Assembly: GCF_022343685.1 (NCBI RefSeq)
Contig: NZ_CP092123.1
Location: 1,240,001-1,304,000, forward strand
Reading direction: 5' to 3'
DNA from: Marinobacterium sediminicola
GTDB lineage: Bacteria; Pseudomonadota; Gammaproteobacteria; Pseudomonadales; Balneatricaceae
DNA: 64,000 nucleotides
Shown here piece by piece: positions 41,556-50,662 of this stretch. Under the pieces are notes generated by a model. The model was given only the letters and a program-made list of their open reading frames with translations, had not been told where the DNA came from and searched no databases. Position 1 is the stretch's first letter; each line of letters begins with the position of its first letter. Both the position numbers and the translations under genes were made by a program.

Positions 41556-43598
41556 TTACTTGATACGCATGCCCGGCTGAGCGCCTTCGTGCGGCTCCAG
41601 AATCCACAGGTCCTTACCACCTGGTCCGGCAGCCAGCACCATGCCTTCGGACATGCCGAACTTCATCTTGCGCGGCGCCAGGTTGGCAACCATCACGGTC
41701 AGCTTGCCTTCCAGGTCTTCAGGCTTGTACGCAGACTTGATGCCGGCGAACACATTGCGGGTTTCACCGCCCAGATCCAGTGTCAGGCGCAGCAGCTTGT
41801 CGGCACCTTCTACATGCTCGGCCTTGGCTATTTTGGCGACACGCAGGTCCACTTTAGCGAAGTCAGGGAATTCGATGGTGTCGGCGATCGGTTCCTTGCT
41901 CAGCTCGGTTTCGGCTACAGGCTGGGATGACTGCACCTGAGGCTGTGCCTGAAGGCTCTGTTTGGAGTCTTCGATCAACTCTTCGATCACTTTCTCGTCC
42001 ACGCGCTGCATCAGTGGCTTGAACTTGTTGATCTGGTGTCCCAGCAAAGGTTCCTTGACGGCATCCCATGCCAGCGTGTCGATGTTGAGGAACTCACAGG
42101 CTTTTTCGGCCACTTCCGGCAACACGGGGGCCAGGTAGCTGATGATGACGCGGAACAGGTTGATGCCCATGGTGCAGCTGGCTTGCACTTCGGCTTCTTT
42201 GCCTTCCTGCTTGGCCATAACCCAGGGCTCGGCCGCATCGATGTACTGGTTGGCCTTGTCAGCAAGGTGCATGATCTCGCGCATGGCACGGCCATACTCG
42301 CGCTTCTCGTAGGCATCAGCGACGACCTCACCGAGGGCAACAGCCTCCTGATAGAGGGCTTCGTTGGCCAGTGTGCTGTCCAGCATGCCGTCGAATTTCT
42401 TCTTGATGAAGCCCGCGCAACGGCTGGCAATGTTGACCACCTTGTTGACCAGGTCAGCATTGACGCGCAGGCGGAAGTCATCCAGGCTCAGGTCGATATC
42501 GTCGATGCCGGAACCCAGCTTGGCTGCGAAGTAATAACGCAGGTATTCCGGCTGCAAGTGCTTCAGGTAGGTCTCGGCCATGATGAAGGTGCCGCGAGAC
42601 TTGGACATCTTCTGGCCGTTGACGGTCAGGAAACCGTGGCAAAAAACGCCGGTCGGTGTCCGGAAGCCTGCACCTTCCAGCTCGGCTGGCCAGAACAGGG
42701 TATGGAAGTAGGCGATGTCCTTGCCGATGAAATGGTACAGCTCGGCATCGGAGTCCTTGTTCCAGTACTCGTCGAAGTCGACGCCATTCTTGTCGCACCA
42801 GTTCTTGAAGCTGGCCATGTAGCCGATCGGGGCGTCCATCCAGACGTAAAAGTACTTGCCCGGAGCGTCTGGAATCTCGAAGCCCCAGTAGGGAGCATCG
42901 CGGGAAATGTCCCACTCCTGGAGACCAGACTCGAACCACTCGTTGAGTTTGTGGATCATCTGGCTCTGTACATGCTCGTTGACCCAGCTGCGCAGGAACT
43001 CTTCGAAGTCACCCAGCTTGAAGAAGAAGTGTTCGGACTCCTTCTCGATCGGAGTGGCACCGGAGATGGCAGAGTAGGCGTTCTTCAGTTCGGTGGGCTG
43101 GTAGGTTGCTCCGCAGGCCTCACAGGAGTCGCCATACTGATCTTTGGCGCCACACTTGGGGCACTCACCCTTGATGAAGCGGTCCGGCAGGAACATGTTC
43201 TTCACCGGATCGTAGGCCTGGGTGATGGTGCGGCGGGTAATGTGGCCGGCATCGCGCAGACGCTCATAAATCAGCGCAGAGAAGTGGCGATTCTCTTCGG
43301 AATGGGTGGAGTAGTAGTTGTCAAAGTTGACCATGAAGCCGGCGAAGTCGCGCTGGTGCTCGGCGCTGACCTGGTCGATCAGTTCCTGCGGGCTTTTGCC
43401 CATCTGATCGGCCTTGAGCATGATCGGCGTACCGTGGGCGTCGTCGGCACAGACGTAGGTGCAGTTGTGGCCGCGCTGCTTCTGGAAACGAACCCAGATA
43501 TCGGTCTGGATATACTCAACCAAATGGCCCAGATGAATGGGGCCGTTGGCGTAGGGCAGGGCACTGGTAACGAGAATCTTGCGCTTGCTGTCGGACAT
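41556..43598 (-). CDS. metG: methionyl-tRNA synthetase
   Basis: Encodes 680 residues. The class I signature HLGH is at 22-25. The zinc knuckle is [18 protein letters not shown], and KMSKS lies in [16 protein letters not shown]. An anticodon domain and a C-terminal tRNA-binding (EMAP-like) dimer domain (from about 580: [20 protein letters not shown]) follow. The length matches E. coli MetG (677). It charges tRNA-Met and is divergent from trmA. Confidence 0.98.
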   Translation of the reverse strand: MSDSKRKILVTSALPYANGPIHLGHLVEYIQTDIWVRFQKQRGHNCTYVCADDAHGTPIMLKADQMGKSPQELIDQVSAEHQRDFAGFMVNFDNYYSTHSEENRHFSALIYERLRDAGHITRRTITQAYDPVKNMFLPDRFIKGECPKCGAKDQYGDSCEACGATYQPTELKNAYSAISGATPIEKESEHFFFKLGDFEEFLRSWVNEHVQSQMIHKLNEWFESGLQEWDISRDAPYWGFEIPDAPGKYFYVWMDAPIGYMASFKNWCDKNGVDFDEYWNKDSDAELYHFIGKDIAYFHTLFWPAELEGAGFRTPTGVFCHGFLTVNGQKMSKSRGTFIMAETYLKHLQPEYLRYYFAAKLGSGIDDIDLSLDDFRLRVNADLVNKVVNIASRCAGFIKKKFDGMLDSTLANEALYQEAVALGEVVADAYEKREYGRAMREIMHLADKANQYIDAAEPWVMAKQEGKEAEVQASCTMGINLFRVIISYLAPVLPEVAEKACEFLNIDTLAWDAVKEPLLGHQINKFKPLMQRVDEKVIEELIEDSKQSLQAQPQVQSSQPVAETELSKEPIADTIEFPDFAKVDLRVAKIAKAEHVEGADKLLRLTLDLGGETRNVFAGIKSAYKPEDLEGKLTVMVANLAPRKMKFGMSEGMVLAAGPGGKDLWILEPHEGAQPGMRIK

Positions 43599-43739
43599 CG
43601 TTGGCTCTGAGTCGGTTAAAAAGTAAAGGGCATCATTCTACGCCTGATTGATCGCCGAATGAAGGCTGCTGGCGCCTGTGCTAAAATCCGCCGCCCAAAT
43701 GGATTCTTCCGATTGATTTAAAGTACACAGAGGTAGCCG

Positions 43740-44825
43740 ATGGCCCTTCCCCGCGTGGAGCCTGAACAGTACGACGCCTTGTTGGCGGTCAAGAAAGCCC
43801 GTATCGAAGCGCAGTTCGCCGAGTTCGATCTGCCCGAAATCGAAGTGTTCACTTCGCAGCCGGAGCACTATCGCCTGCGCGCCGAGTTTCGTACCTGGCA
43901 CGAAGGAGATGACCTCTATTACGTCATGTTTGACGGCGATAAGCGTACTCCGGTACGTCTGGATAGCTGTCCGATGGTGTCCGAGCGGATCCACGACATG
44001 ATGTTCAAGTTGCTGGACGTCATTCGACCCGACCCGGTGTTGCGGTTCAAGCTGTTTCAGGTCGACTTCCTCAGCACCCTGTCCGGAGAGTTGCTGGTCA
44101 GCTTGCTGTATCACCGTCAGTTGGATGACGAGTGGATCGAGCGGGTGAAGCCGCTGCGCGAGCAGTTCAATATCGACATCATCGGTCGTGCCCGAAAGCA
44201 GAAAATCCTGCTGGATCGAGACTTTGTCGTGGAAGAGCTGAATATCAATGGCCGTCCTTACCGCTACCAGCAAACCGAGAACGGTTTCACTCAGCCCAAC
44301 GGTCATGTCTGCGAAAAGATGATCGAGTGGGCAATTGATTCCACCGCGCATGCCGGCGGTGATCTGGTTGAGTTCTACTGCGGTAACGGCAACTTTACGC
44401 TACCGCTGGCGCAGAATTTCCGCCGTGTAGTGGCCACCGAGATATCCAAGGTTTCGGTCCGATCCGCCGAGTGGAATATCCAGGAAAATGGCATCGACAA
44501 TATCGACGTGTTGCGTATGCCGTCTGAAGACCTGTCGCTGATCCTCAAGGGTGAAAAGACCAGCCGCAAGGTGCAGGGGCTGGCGCTGGAAGAGTGCGAC
44601 TTTACCACCGTGCTGGTTGATCCGCCGCGCTGTGGGCTGGATGAGCACACCGTCGAGCAGATCTGTGAATATCCGCATATTCTTTACATTTCCTGCAATC
44701 CGGAAACACTGCACGACAATCTCAAGCAGATCAGCAAGACCCACAAGGTGGAACGCTTCGCGATCTTCGATCAGTTCCCGTATACCGATCACCTGGAGTG
44801 CGGTGTCTACCTGACCCGCCGATAA
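43740..44825 (+). CDS. trmA: tRNA (uracil-5-)-methyltransferase TrmA
   Basis: Encodes 361 residues. The SAM-binding region is LVEFYCGNGNFTLPLAQNF and the catalytic cysteine lies in ILYISCNPETL; the base-binding DPPRCGLD is present. It makes m5U54 in the T-loop of tRNA. The likely promoter has TAAAAT at 43682-43687 as -10. Confidence 0.96.
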   Translation: MALPRVEPEQYDALLAVKKARIEAQFAEFDLPEIEVFTSQPEHYRLRAEFRTWHEGDDLYYVMFDGDKRTPVRLDSCPMVSERIHDMMFKLLDVIRPDPVLRFKLFQVDFLSTLSGELLVSLLYHRQLDDEWIERVKPLREQFNIDIIGRARKQKILLDRDFVVEELNINGRPYRYQQTENGFTQPNGHVCEKMIEWAIDSTAHAGGDLVEFYCGNGNFTLPLAQNFRRVVATEISKVSVRSAEWNIQENGIDNIDVLRMPSEDLSLILKGEKTSRKVQGLALEECDFTTVLVDPPRCGLDEHTVEQICEYPHILYISCNPETLHDNLKQISKTHKVERFAIFDQFPYTDHLECGVYLTRR

Positions 44826-44844
44826 ACCGATGAAAGGAGGCTCA

Positions 44845-45288
44845 ATGCTCTACTTCTGGTTGGCGCTGGCTTTTGTAGCCGGGATGATGATGCCGATGCA
44901 GGCGGGAGTAAACAGCACGCTGGCACTGCACAGCAATGGTGCGCTTTGGGCCTCCTGGATCTCCTTTGCCGTAGGTACGGCGGCACTGTTCGGTGTGGTG
45001 CTGGCGATGCGCTACAACTGGCCGATTGCGACCGAGCTCAGGCAGGCGCCCTGGTGGGCCTGGACCGGTGGTTTCATGGGGGCCTTGTTTGTAGCGACGG
45101 GGGCCTTTCTGGCACCGCGCATCGGAGCGGCCACCATGGTGGCGCTCTTGGTGGCCGGACAACTGATCATGTCGGTGATTCTTGATCACATCGGCTGGGC
45201 GACCTTTCCGCAACACGAGATCAATCTCGGTCGCATTCTGGGTGTGCTCTGTCTTATCGCCGGCGTGGTGTTGATTCGGATGTATTGA
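44845..45288 (+). CDS. DMT-family (YdcZ/DUF606) membrane transporter
   Basis: Encodes 147 residues with five hydrophobic helices. The GVNSTLALHSNGALWASWISF and the half-transporter length fit the DUF606 group of drug/metabolite transporters. AGGAGG six bases before ATG 44845 decides the start. It lies 20 bases after trmA and may be co-transcribed. Confidence 0.85.
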   Translation: MLYFWLALAFVAGMMMPMQAGVNSTLALHSNGALWASWISFAVGTAALFGVVLAMRYNWPIATELRQAPWWAWTGGFMGALFVATGAFLAPRIGAATMVALLVAGQLIMSVILDHIGWATFPQHEINLGRILGVLCLIAGVVLIRMY

Positions 45289-45350
45289 GGCATAATTTCC
45301 CTGCCGCTGCGCTTCTGATGCAGGATTACTTGTCAACAAGGAAAGATACG

Positions 45351-45686
45351 ATGAAAAAAATGCGTTTGCTGCTGATCTCCATGCTTGCCCTGATTCTGGT
45401 GGGCTGTGGTCATGGCTTTGAAGGTACTTATAAGGTCGAAGTGTCCAGCGTGGGGGTTAACTTGAGTGAGTTGATGCCGAATAACCGTATCGTGATTGGT
45501 GGTGACTATCTTGAGTCGGACGGTGAGCGAACTGGAATGGACAAGATTTTCGTGCGCGAGAGCGGTGGCAGTCGTTACCTGGTGTTCAAGGACAAAAACA
45601 AGGAAGAGGCCTGGAAGATCATTGATGATAAAACTCTGGAAAAAGGTAGCGGTTTTGCCAAGGTGCGAATGAGTCGTATCGATTGA
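45351..45686 (+). CDS. small lipoprotein of unknown function
   Basis: Encodes 111 residues with a lipoprotein signal ending LVGC (MKKMRLLLISMLALILVGC). The rest is a small beta-rich domain (GTYKVEVSSVGVNLSELMP, RIVIGGDYLESDG). AAGGAAAG supports the start. No family recognised. Confidence 0.7.
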   Translation: MKKMRLLLISMLALILVGCGHGFEGTYKVEVSSVGVNLSELMPNNRIVIGGDYLESDGERTGMDKIFVRESGGSRYLVFKDKNKEEAWKIIDDKTLEKGSGFAKVRMSRID

Positions 45687-45707
45687 TGGTTTTGGGCTGC
45701 TTCTGTC

Positions 45708-45738
45708 AAAAATGCCGCAGTATCACTGCGGCATTTTT
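45708..45738. terminator. bidirectional terminator between the lipoprotein gene and rlmE
   Basis: AAAAATGCCGCAG (45708-45720) pairs with CTGCGGCATTTTT (45726-45738); the A and T runs allow action on both strands. Confidence 0.93.
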
Positions 45739-45757
45739 GTCTCTGAGGTCTATGGGG

Positions 45758-46378
45758 CTAGCCCTTGAATCCCTTGCCGACGACGTAGACTTCACGGGAG
45801 CGGGCGCGAGAGGCTTCGGGCTTGCGGATCAGGACCGTATCGAAGTGCTCACGTACCTGTTTGACGAACTCCTCGTAACCTTCGCCCTGAAACGCCTTGG
45901 CAACAAATGAACCCTTGGGCTTGAGTACCTGTTGGGCCATGTCCAGTGCCAACTCGATCAAGTAGATAGAGCCCGCCTGATCCGCTGCCGCCACACCGCT
46001 GAGGTTTGGGGCCATATCGGAGATGACAACGTCGACAGGTCGACCGTCAATGACGCTCATGATCTCGTCAAAGACGCTCTCCTCGGTAAAGTCACCCTGA
46101 ATGAAGTCCACATCCGGCAGGGCGTCCATCGGCAGGATGTCGGAGGCGATCACTTTGCCTTTCTCTCCAACAAGCTGGGAAGCAATCTGTGACCAGCCGC
46201 CCGGTGCAGAGCCCAGATCAATGACCAGCATGCCGGGCTTGATCAGCTTGTCCTTCTCGTTCAGTGCCAGCAGCTTGTAACTGGCACGGGAACGGTATCC
46301 GTCCTTCTGGGCCTGTTTGACGAAGGGATCGTTGACATGCTCATTGAGCCAGCGGGCACTGCTTTTGGAACGGGCCAT
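45758..46378 (-). CDS. rlmE: 23S rRNA 2'-O-ribose U2552 methyltransferase RlmE (FtsJ)
   Basis: Encodes 206 residues from ATG 46378 ([11 protein letters not shown]); three extra codons upstream are not in the family. The K-D-K-E core is visible in [28 protein letters not shown] and [10 protein letters not shown]. It methylates U2552 in the A-loop late in large-subunit assembly. Confidence 0.96.
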   Translation of the reverse strand: MARSKSSARWLNEHVNDPFVKQAQKDGYRSRASYKLLALNEKDKLIKPGMLVIDLGSAPGGWSQIASQLVGEKGKVIASDILPMDALPDVDFIQGDFTEESVFDEIMSVIDGRPVDVVISDMAPNLSGVAAADQAGSIYLIELALDMAQQVLKPKGSFVAKAFQGEGYEEFVKQVREHFDTVLIRKPEASRARSREVYVVGKGFKG

Positions 46379-46507
46379 AGTGTGCAAAAACCATCATTGT
46401 GACTGAGCTGCATATTGTACGTGTCGGCAGGTGCGCGCGCCAAGGGCCGACTGACTTCCCCGGGGGGCAAGGCTATAATGCCGGGCTTAAACAGGGGCGA
46501 GGCAGGC

Positions 46508-47230
46508 ATGAAACTGGATCTGATCAAAAAGCTGCAGCAGAAAAAATACCGTACCGAGACAGGCTGCTGCCTGGTGGAGGGCGAGCATCTGGTGCTGGAA
46601 CTGCAGAAGGCTGCGGCTAGCCAGCCGAGTCTCAAGGCCGCCGAGCTCTATCTGACCGAGCAGTATGCTAACTGGCAGACCGAGCTGAAGGTTCATGAAG
46701 TCACCGGCAAGCAGATGAGCGCGATCAGTGCGACCAAAAGCCCTCAGGGAATTGTCGCGGTACTGCCGATGGGGGCTATTCGCACTGAGTCCGCCCGAGA
46801 CGAAGTTGCACTCTATCTGCACGAGATTCAGGACCCGGGTAATCTGGGCACCATCCTGCGAACGTTGGCCTGGTTCGGTGGTTATCGTTGCCTGCTCAGT
46901 CCCGGCAGTGTCGATCCGTTCAACCCCAAGGTGATTCGGGCCAGCATGGGCGCGATTTTTCATGTGCCGCTGGAGCTCGACGTGCCGTTGGAGAGTTTGG
47001 GGGAGCGCTTCAGTCGAATCGGCTGTCTCGATATGGAGGGTGAACCGCTCAGCGCCGATGCATTCAAGGCATGTGACTGTTACCTGTTCGGCAACGAGGC
47101 GCGTGGTGTGCCCCGTGACCAGCTTGACCGTCTGAATGCCCGTGCGTTCACGATTCCCGGCGTGGGACTGATCGAATCGCTCAATCTGGGTACGGCCGTC
47201 AGTCTCAGTGTCTATGAACGCCAGCGCTGA
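46508..47230 (+). CDS. SpoU/TrmH-family RNA 2'-O-methyltransferase
   Basis: Encodes 240 residues from ATG 46508. A short N-terminal substrate-binding domain (YRTETGCCLVEGEHLVLEL) precedes the SPOUT knot with EIQDPGNLGTILRTLAWFG, LFGNEARGVP and IPGVGLIESLNLGTAVSLSVYE. It methylates ribose in rRNA or tRNA; the exact target is not predictable. Its end overlaps the next start by 17 bases. Confidence 0.9.
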   Translation: MKLDLIKKLQQKKYRTETGCCLVEGEHLVLELQKAAASQPSLKAAELYLTEQYANWQTELKVHEVTGKQMSAISATKSPQGIVAVLPMGAIRTESARDEVALYLHEIQDPGNLGTILRTLAWFGGYRCLLSPGSVDPFNPKVIRASMGAIFHVPLELDVPLESLGERFSRIGCLDMEGEPLSADAFKACDCYLFGNEARGVPRDQLDRLNARAFTIPGVGLIESLNLGTAVSLSVYERQR

Positions 47231-48116
47231 CATCTGCGCTTTCCGGCAGCCTGTCATTCGACACCTGGCCTGGCTTTGTCAGGCCCGCCAGTTGTACCGT
47301 GGGGCTTTGAGTTTTGATCCGCAGGAGTGGTTGCCGGGTGACTACCTGCAGCGGCTCACCCAGTGGGATCAATATCCCGAGTCCATGCCGTTGTCGCTGC
47401 AGCAACCGGCGTCTCCACGTTTGGGGCTCTATTTTGAACAGCTCTATGCCGCTGTGTTGACGGAGCTGCTCGGCTGGACGCTGATAGCGCGCAATGTGCA
47501 GATTCGCGATCAGCAGCGTACTCTGGGTGAGCTGGATTTTCTGGTGCTGAACCCGCACACGAATGAGGTGGAGCATCACGAAATAGCCATCAAGTTCTAT
47601 CTTGGTCATGTTGGTGAAGAGACAGGGAGTGCGCGCTGGTATGGTCCCAACAGCCGTGATCGCCTGGACCTCAAGACGAGTCGGCTGTTGCAACACCAGG
47701 CCCAACTGGCAGCACAGCCGGCTGCCGAGCCTGTGCTGAAATCGATGGGACTGCAAAGGCCCCCCGTGCCTCGCATTTTCATGCCGGGTTATCTGTTCTA
47801 CCCCGATACTGAAACACTCCAGACTCCCGAGCAGGTTGATCCCGGGCATGAACGTGGGCGCTGGCGTTATGCAAGCCAGGCAGCCTTATCGAGCGGAGAT
47901 GATTGGGTGGTGCTGCAAAAGCCGCACTGGTTGGCCTGTTGGCGACAGTCTGAGGTGCCGCCTGAAGATGGATTGCAGCAAGCTGCGATGGGCGTGATAC
48001 AGAGTGGCAGGGCATGTCTGTTGGCACACTTGAGCCAGACTCCCTGTGGTTGGGTCGAGACTGAGCGGATGTTTCTGGTGCCTGACAGCTGGCCGGGCGT
48101 ACCCTCAAGCGGCTGA
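47214..48116 (+). CDS. DUF1853 family protein with a PD-(D/E)XK-like core
   Basis: Encodes 300 residues. LGELDFLVLNP followed by EHHEIAIKFYL gives an acidic D-ExK arrangement typical of the restriction-endonuclease-like fold. Family members are of unknown function. It overlaps the SpoU-type methyltransferase gene and so is translationally coupled. GTG 47208 is an alternative start. Confidence 0.8.
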   Translation: MNASADICAFRQPVIRHLAWLCQARQLYRGALSFDPQEWLPGDYLQRLTQWDQYPESMPLSLQQPASPRLGLYFEQLYAAVLTELLGWTLIARNVQIRDQQRTLGELDFLVLNPHTNEVEHHEIAIKFYLGHVGEETGSARWYGPNSRDRLDLKTSRLLQHQAQLAAQPAAEPVLKSMGLQRPPVPRIFMPGYLFYPDTETLQTPEQVDPGHERGRWRYASQAALSSGDDWVVLQKPHWLACWRQSEVPPEDGLQQAAMGVIQSGRACLLAHLSQTPCGWVETERMFLVPDSWPGVPSSG

Positions 48117-49286
48117 TGGAATCGGCGTCATCTCAGGCCATATATGCCCCAGCATGGCAATCAACTCGGCGTGATCCTGAATGCACAGGATCGACTTGAT
48201 CTCGCTGCTGTCTTCAAGAGTCATTGATCTGGGTTCGTTGAGTCTTTTCCCCTGAGGGCCGGTAATGACGGCCAGCGTGGGTTGGTTCAGGTTGTCGCCA
48301 CGGCCGGTAATCAGGGCCAATTCGCCGCGTGTCAGCCTCACCAGTGTTCCGGGTGAGAATACTCCCATTACGTCAATGAAAAGGCGCGCAAGGGTCGCGT
48401 CGATGGTGTTGCCTCTCTGCTGGAATATTTCGCGTAATGCATCGCGTGGCAAAACCTGATCGCGGTAGGCGCGAGGACGAATCATCGCCGAGTAAGAATC
48501 GGTAATCGCAAGCAAGCGTGCATCACGGCAGATGGCGTCGCCGCACAAGCCTGCAGGGTAGCCACTGCCGTCAATGCGTTCGTGGTGCTGCAGGATCGGC
48601 AGCAGCCATCGAGGTTCGGTGACGCCTTTCTGTTTCAGCAGGTCGTGGGCTCTCTGCGGGTGCTCGTTGATGATGCGGCGTTGCTCATCGCTGAGTGGAG
48701 AAGACTGTTCGAAAAGCGCCTGCTGAATATCGTACATCCCAAGGTCATGCGTGAGGGCGGCAGCGACTACTGGAAAGCGCTCAAGGGGGCCTTGCCCCAT
48801 TCTGCAGGACGCGACTTCACACATCAGGGCTGCGTGCAGAGGGTGTACCAGTCCGTGTGGTGCTTCAACAATCAGCTGCATGGTGCCGAGCATGGCGTCC
48901 GGGTTTTCTTCGCACACGCCTTGAATATCAAATACCAGCTGCATGATCCGACGAATAAACGCGCTGTTTGCCTCGCTCTGGTTTCGTAATTCGAAGGCTG
49001 CATTAAGGCGTTCCAGCAACGTATGCACAATGACGAAAGTGCTGACTTTAAGGGCGTCATCCTTAGCGGGTTTTGAGGCTGCCAGAGGGGCGGGGTTTAC
49101 CTGTTTGTAGTAGTGGGCCTGAATGTTGAGCAGGCTTTCGATCTGCTTTTCGCTGCAGATAAGGGTGCCTTCCGTCAACAACAGTGTTCCCTGGGGGCTG
49201 TATAGCGACCAAGGCAAGCGCGTCCCGACCTGCAGCTCAAGGCCGGTCAGGGTTCGTTTGATGGTAGTCGTTTCCGTAGAGATCAT
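48105..49286 (-). CDS. HD-GYP domain protein (probable c-di-GMP phosphodiesterase)
   Basis: Encodes 393 residues. The HD part has ALTHDLGMYDIQ and HPQRAHDLL, and the GYP loop HHERIDGSGYPAGL. About 130 residues before it are helical, and a small beta domain follows. HD-GYP enzymes degrade cyclic di-GMP. ATG 49286 was chosen over one nine codons upstream. It converges with the DUF1853 gene, overlapping by 12 bases. Confidence 0.87.
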   Translation of the reverse strand: MISTETTTIKRTLTGLELQVGTRLPWSLYSPQGTLLLTEGTLICSEKQIESLLNIQAHYYKQVNPAPLAASKPAKDDALKVSTFVIVHTLLERLNAAFELRNQSEANSAFIRRIMQLVFDIQGVCEENPDAMLGTMQLIVEAPHGLVHPLHAALMCEVASCRMGQGPLERFPVVAAALTHDLGMYDIQQALFEQSSPLSDEQRRIINEHPQRAHDLLKQKGVTEPRWLLPILQHHERIDGSGYPAGLCGDAICRDARLLAITDSYSAMIRPRAYRDQVLPRDALREIFQQRGNTIDATLARLFIDVMGVFSPGTLVRLTRGELALITGRGDNLNQPTLAVITGPQGKRLNEPRSMTLEDSSEIKSILCIQDHAELIAMLGHIWPEMTPIPSAA

Positions 49287-49434
49287 TAAGCGTCCAGATT
49301 GCCAAAGTGTCACCCTTAAGGGTCAAACAGAATCGCTGAAGCGGGAAGGGGTTGCATTGCTTCAGGTCAGGGTCCAATGCTGTAAGCGGGATGCAGGAGC
49401 CCGGTGCTACGGGATTAATTGAATACTGGTCTAA

Positions 49435-49464
49435 TTTACATCCATACATGTATGAATGTAAAAT
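49435..49464 (+). promoter_or_regulatory. promoter and TetR-type operator of the RND efflux operon
   Basis: TTACATCCATACA (49436-49448) and TGTATGAATGTAA (49449-49461) are inverted repeats matching at 12 of 13 positions. They sit between TTTACA (-35, 49435-49440) and TAAAAT (-10, 49459-49464), spaced by 18. The core ACATNCATACAT resembles the AcrR operator of E. coli. A repressor bound here would block RNA polymerase. Confidence 0.8.
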
Positions 49465-49498
49465 TTGACTTTGCTTTCCAATCATCAGGATTTATTAG

Positions 49499-50662
49499 AT
49501 GAAAACCTTAGCTACTCAAGGGCGCGTATTCTTTTTGGCCTGCATGTCGATTGTGCTGGTGGCATGTGGTGATGAAGCCAACACTGCGACCGCAGGTGCT
49601 CGGCCGTTGCCGCCAGTGACGACGGATGTCTCTCGTATCGAGCGTCGTGATATCACACTGGACAAAACCTATTCCTCCCTGCTGCGCAGTGATAATGAAG
49701 TCACGCTGGTTGCTCGGGTGACCGGTACCCTGGAATCGCGCCAGTTTGAGCAGGGTGATCAGGTCAGCAAGGGGCAGTTGCTCTACACCATTGAGCCTGA
49801 ACATTACGAAGCTCAGGTCAAACAGCGTGATGCTGACCTGCAGAGTGCGCGAGCCGAGCTGGCGCGTGCGGGGCGTGATGCAGAGCGCTACGCGTCGCTG
49901 CTCAAGCGCAACTCGGTCAGCCGCCAGCAGTATGACCAGGCGCTGGCCGAACAGCAGGTAGCAAGGGCGCGTGTTGCTCAAGCTGAAGCAGCGCTTGCCA
50001 GTGCGCGCATCGACCTGGGCTATACCCGGGTAACGGCGCCGGTGGATGGCAGAATTGGCCTGAGTCAGGTGAATCTGGGTAATTTGGTCAATCCCGGTAC
50101 CGAGCTGGTCACCGTGACCCCACTGGACCCGTTGGAAGTGCGTTTTCAGGTGCCTTTGAAGGATGCTCTGGAGCTGCGCAGCCAGCTGGAACTGGATGAG
50201 CACAACCAGGTGCGTGCCAGTCTGGAGATCAGTGGCGTTGGTGGTCAGCCGGCAACTCGCCTGCAGGGTACGCTGGACTTTCTCGATGTGCGTGTGGATC
50301 AGCGCACCAGTACCGTTCAGGCGTCAGCAACCTTTTCCAACCCGGATGCTCAGGTGCTGCCAGGACAGTTTGCCCGGGTCAGTATTGAAGGCCTGATGCG
50401 CTACAACGTGATAGCGGTGCCTGAAATTGCGGTGACTCAGGGGCTCATGGGGCCTCAGGTGTTCGTGGTTGACGCAGAAGGCAAGGCAAGGGCGCGCAGT
50501 GTTGAGCTGGGTGAGCTGGCAGGGGATCTGCAGATCATCATTAAAGGGCTTGAGTCGGGCGACACTGTCGTCACAGGAGACCCCTCCGGTATCAAGCCGG
50601 GTACGCCAATCAAACCGAATGCGGTTGACGTTTCGGCTGGCCGAGAGGGCAGCGGCGCATGA
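49499..50662 (+). CDS. RND efflux periplasmic adaptor (AcrA/MexA-like lipoprotein)
   Basis: Encodes 387 residues with a lipoprotein signal ending LVACG. The body has lipoyl halves (VARVTGTLESRQFEQGDQV and YTRVTAPVDGRIGLSQ), a coiled-coil hairpin between and a beta-barrel domain. It bridges the inner-membrane pump and an outer-membrane channel. Its stop overlaps the pump start (ATGA). No outer-membrane channel gene is in this operon, so a separate TolC-like protein is presumably used. Confidence 0.92.
   Translation: MKTLATQGRVFFLACMSIVLVACGDEANTATAGARPLPPVTTDVSRIERRDITLDKTYSSLLRSDNEVTLVARVTGTLESRQFEQGDQVSKGQLLYTIEPEHYEAQVKQRDADLQSARAELARAGRDAERYASLLKRNSVSRQQYDQALAEQQVARARVAQAEAALASARIDLGYTRVTAPVDGRIGLSQVNLGNLVNPGTELVTVTPLDPLEVRFQVPLKDALELRSQLELDEHNQVRASLEISGVGGQPATRLQGTLDFLDVRVDQRTSTVQASATFSNPDAQVLPGQFARVSIEGLMRYNVIAVPEIAVTQGLMGPQVFVVDAEGKARARSVELGELAGDLQIIIKGLESGDTVVTGDPSGIKPGTPIKPNAVDVSAGREGSGA

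Noticed and set aside
42036..43610. Long open frame (524 codons) antisense to metG
   Set aside because: metG is certain from its motifs; the antisense frame is a by-product of codon bias.
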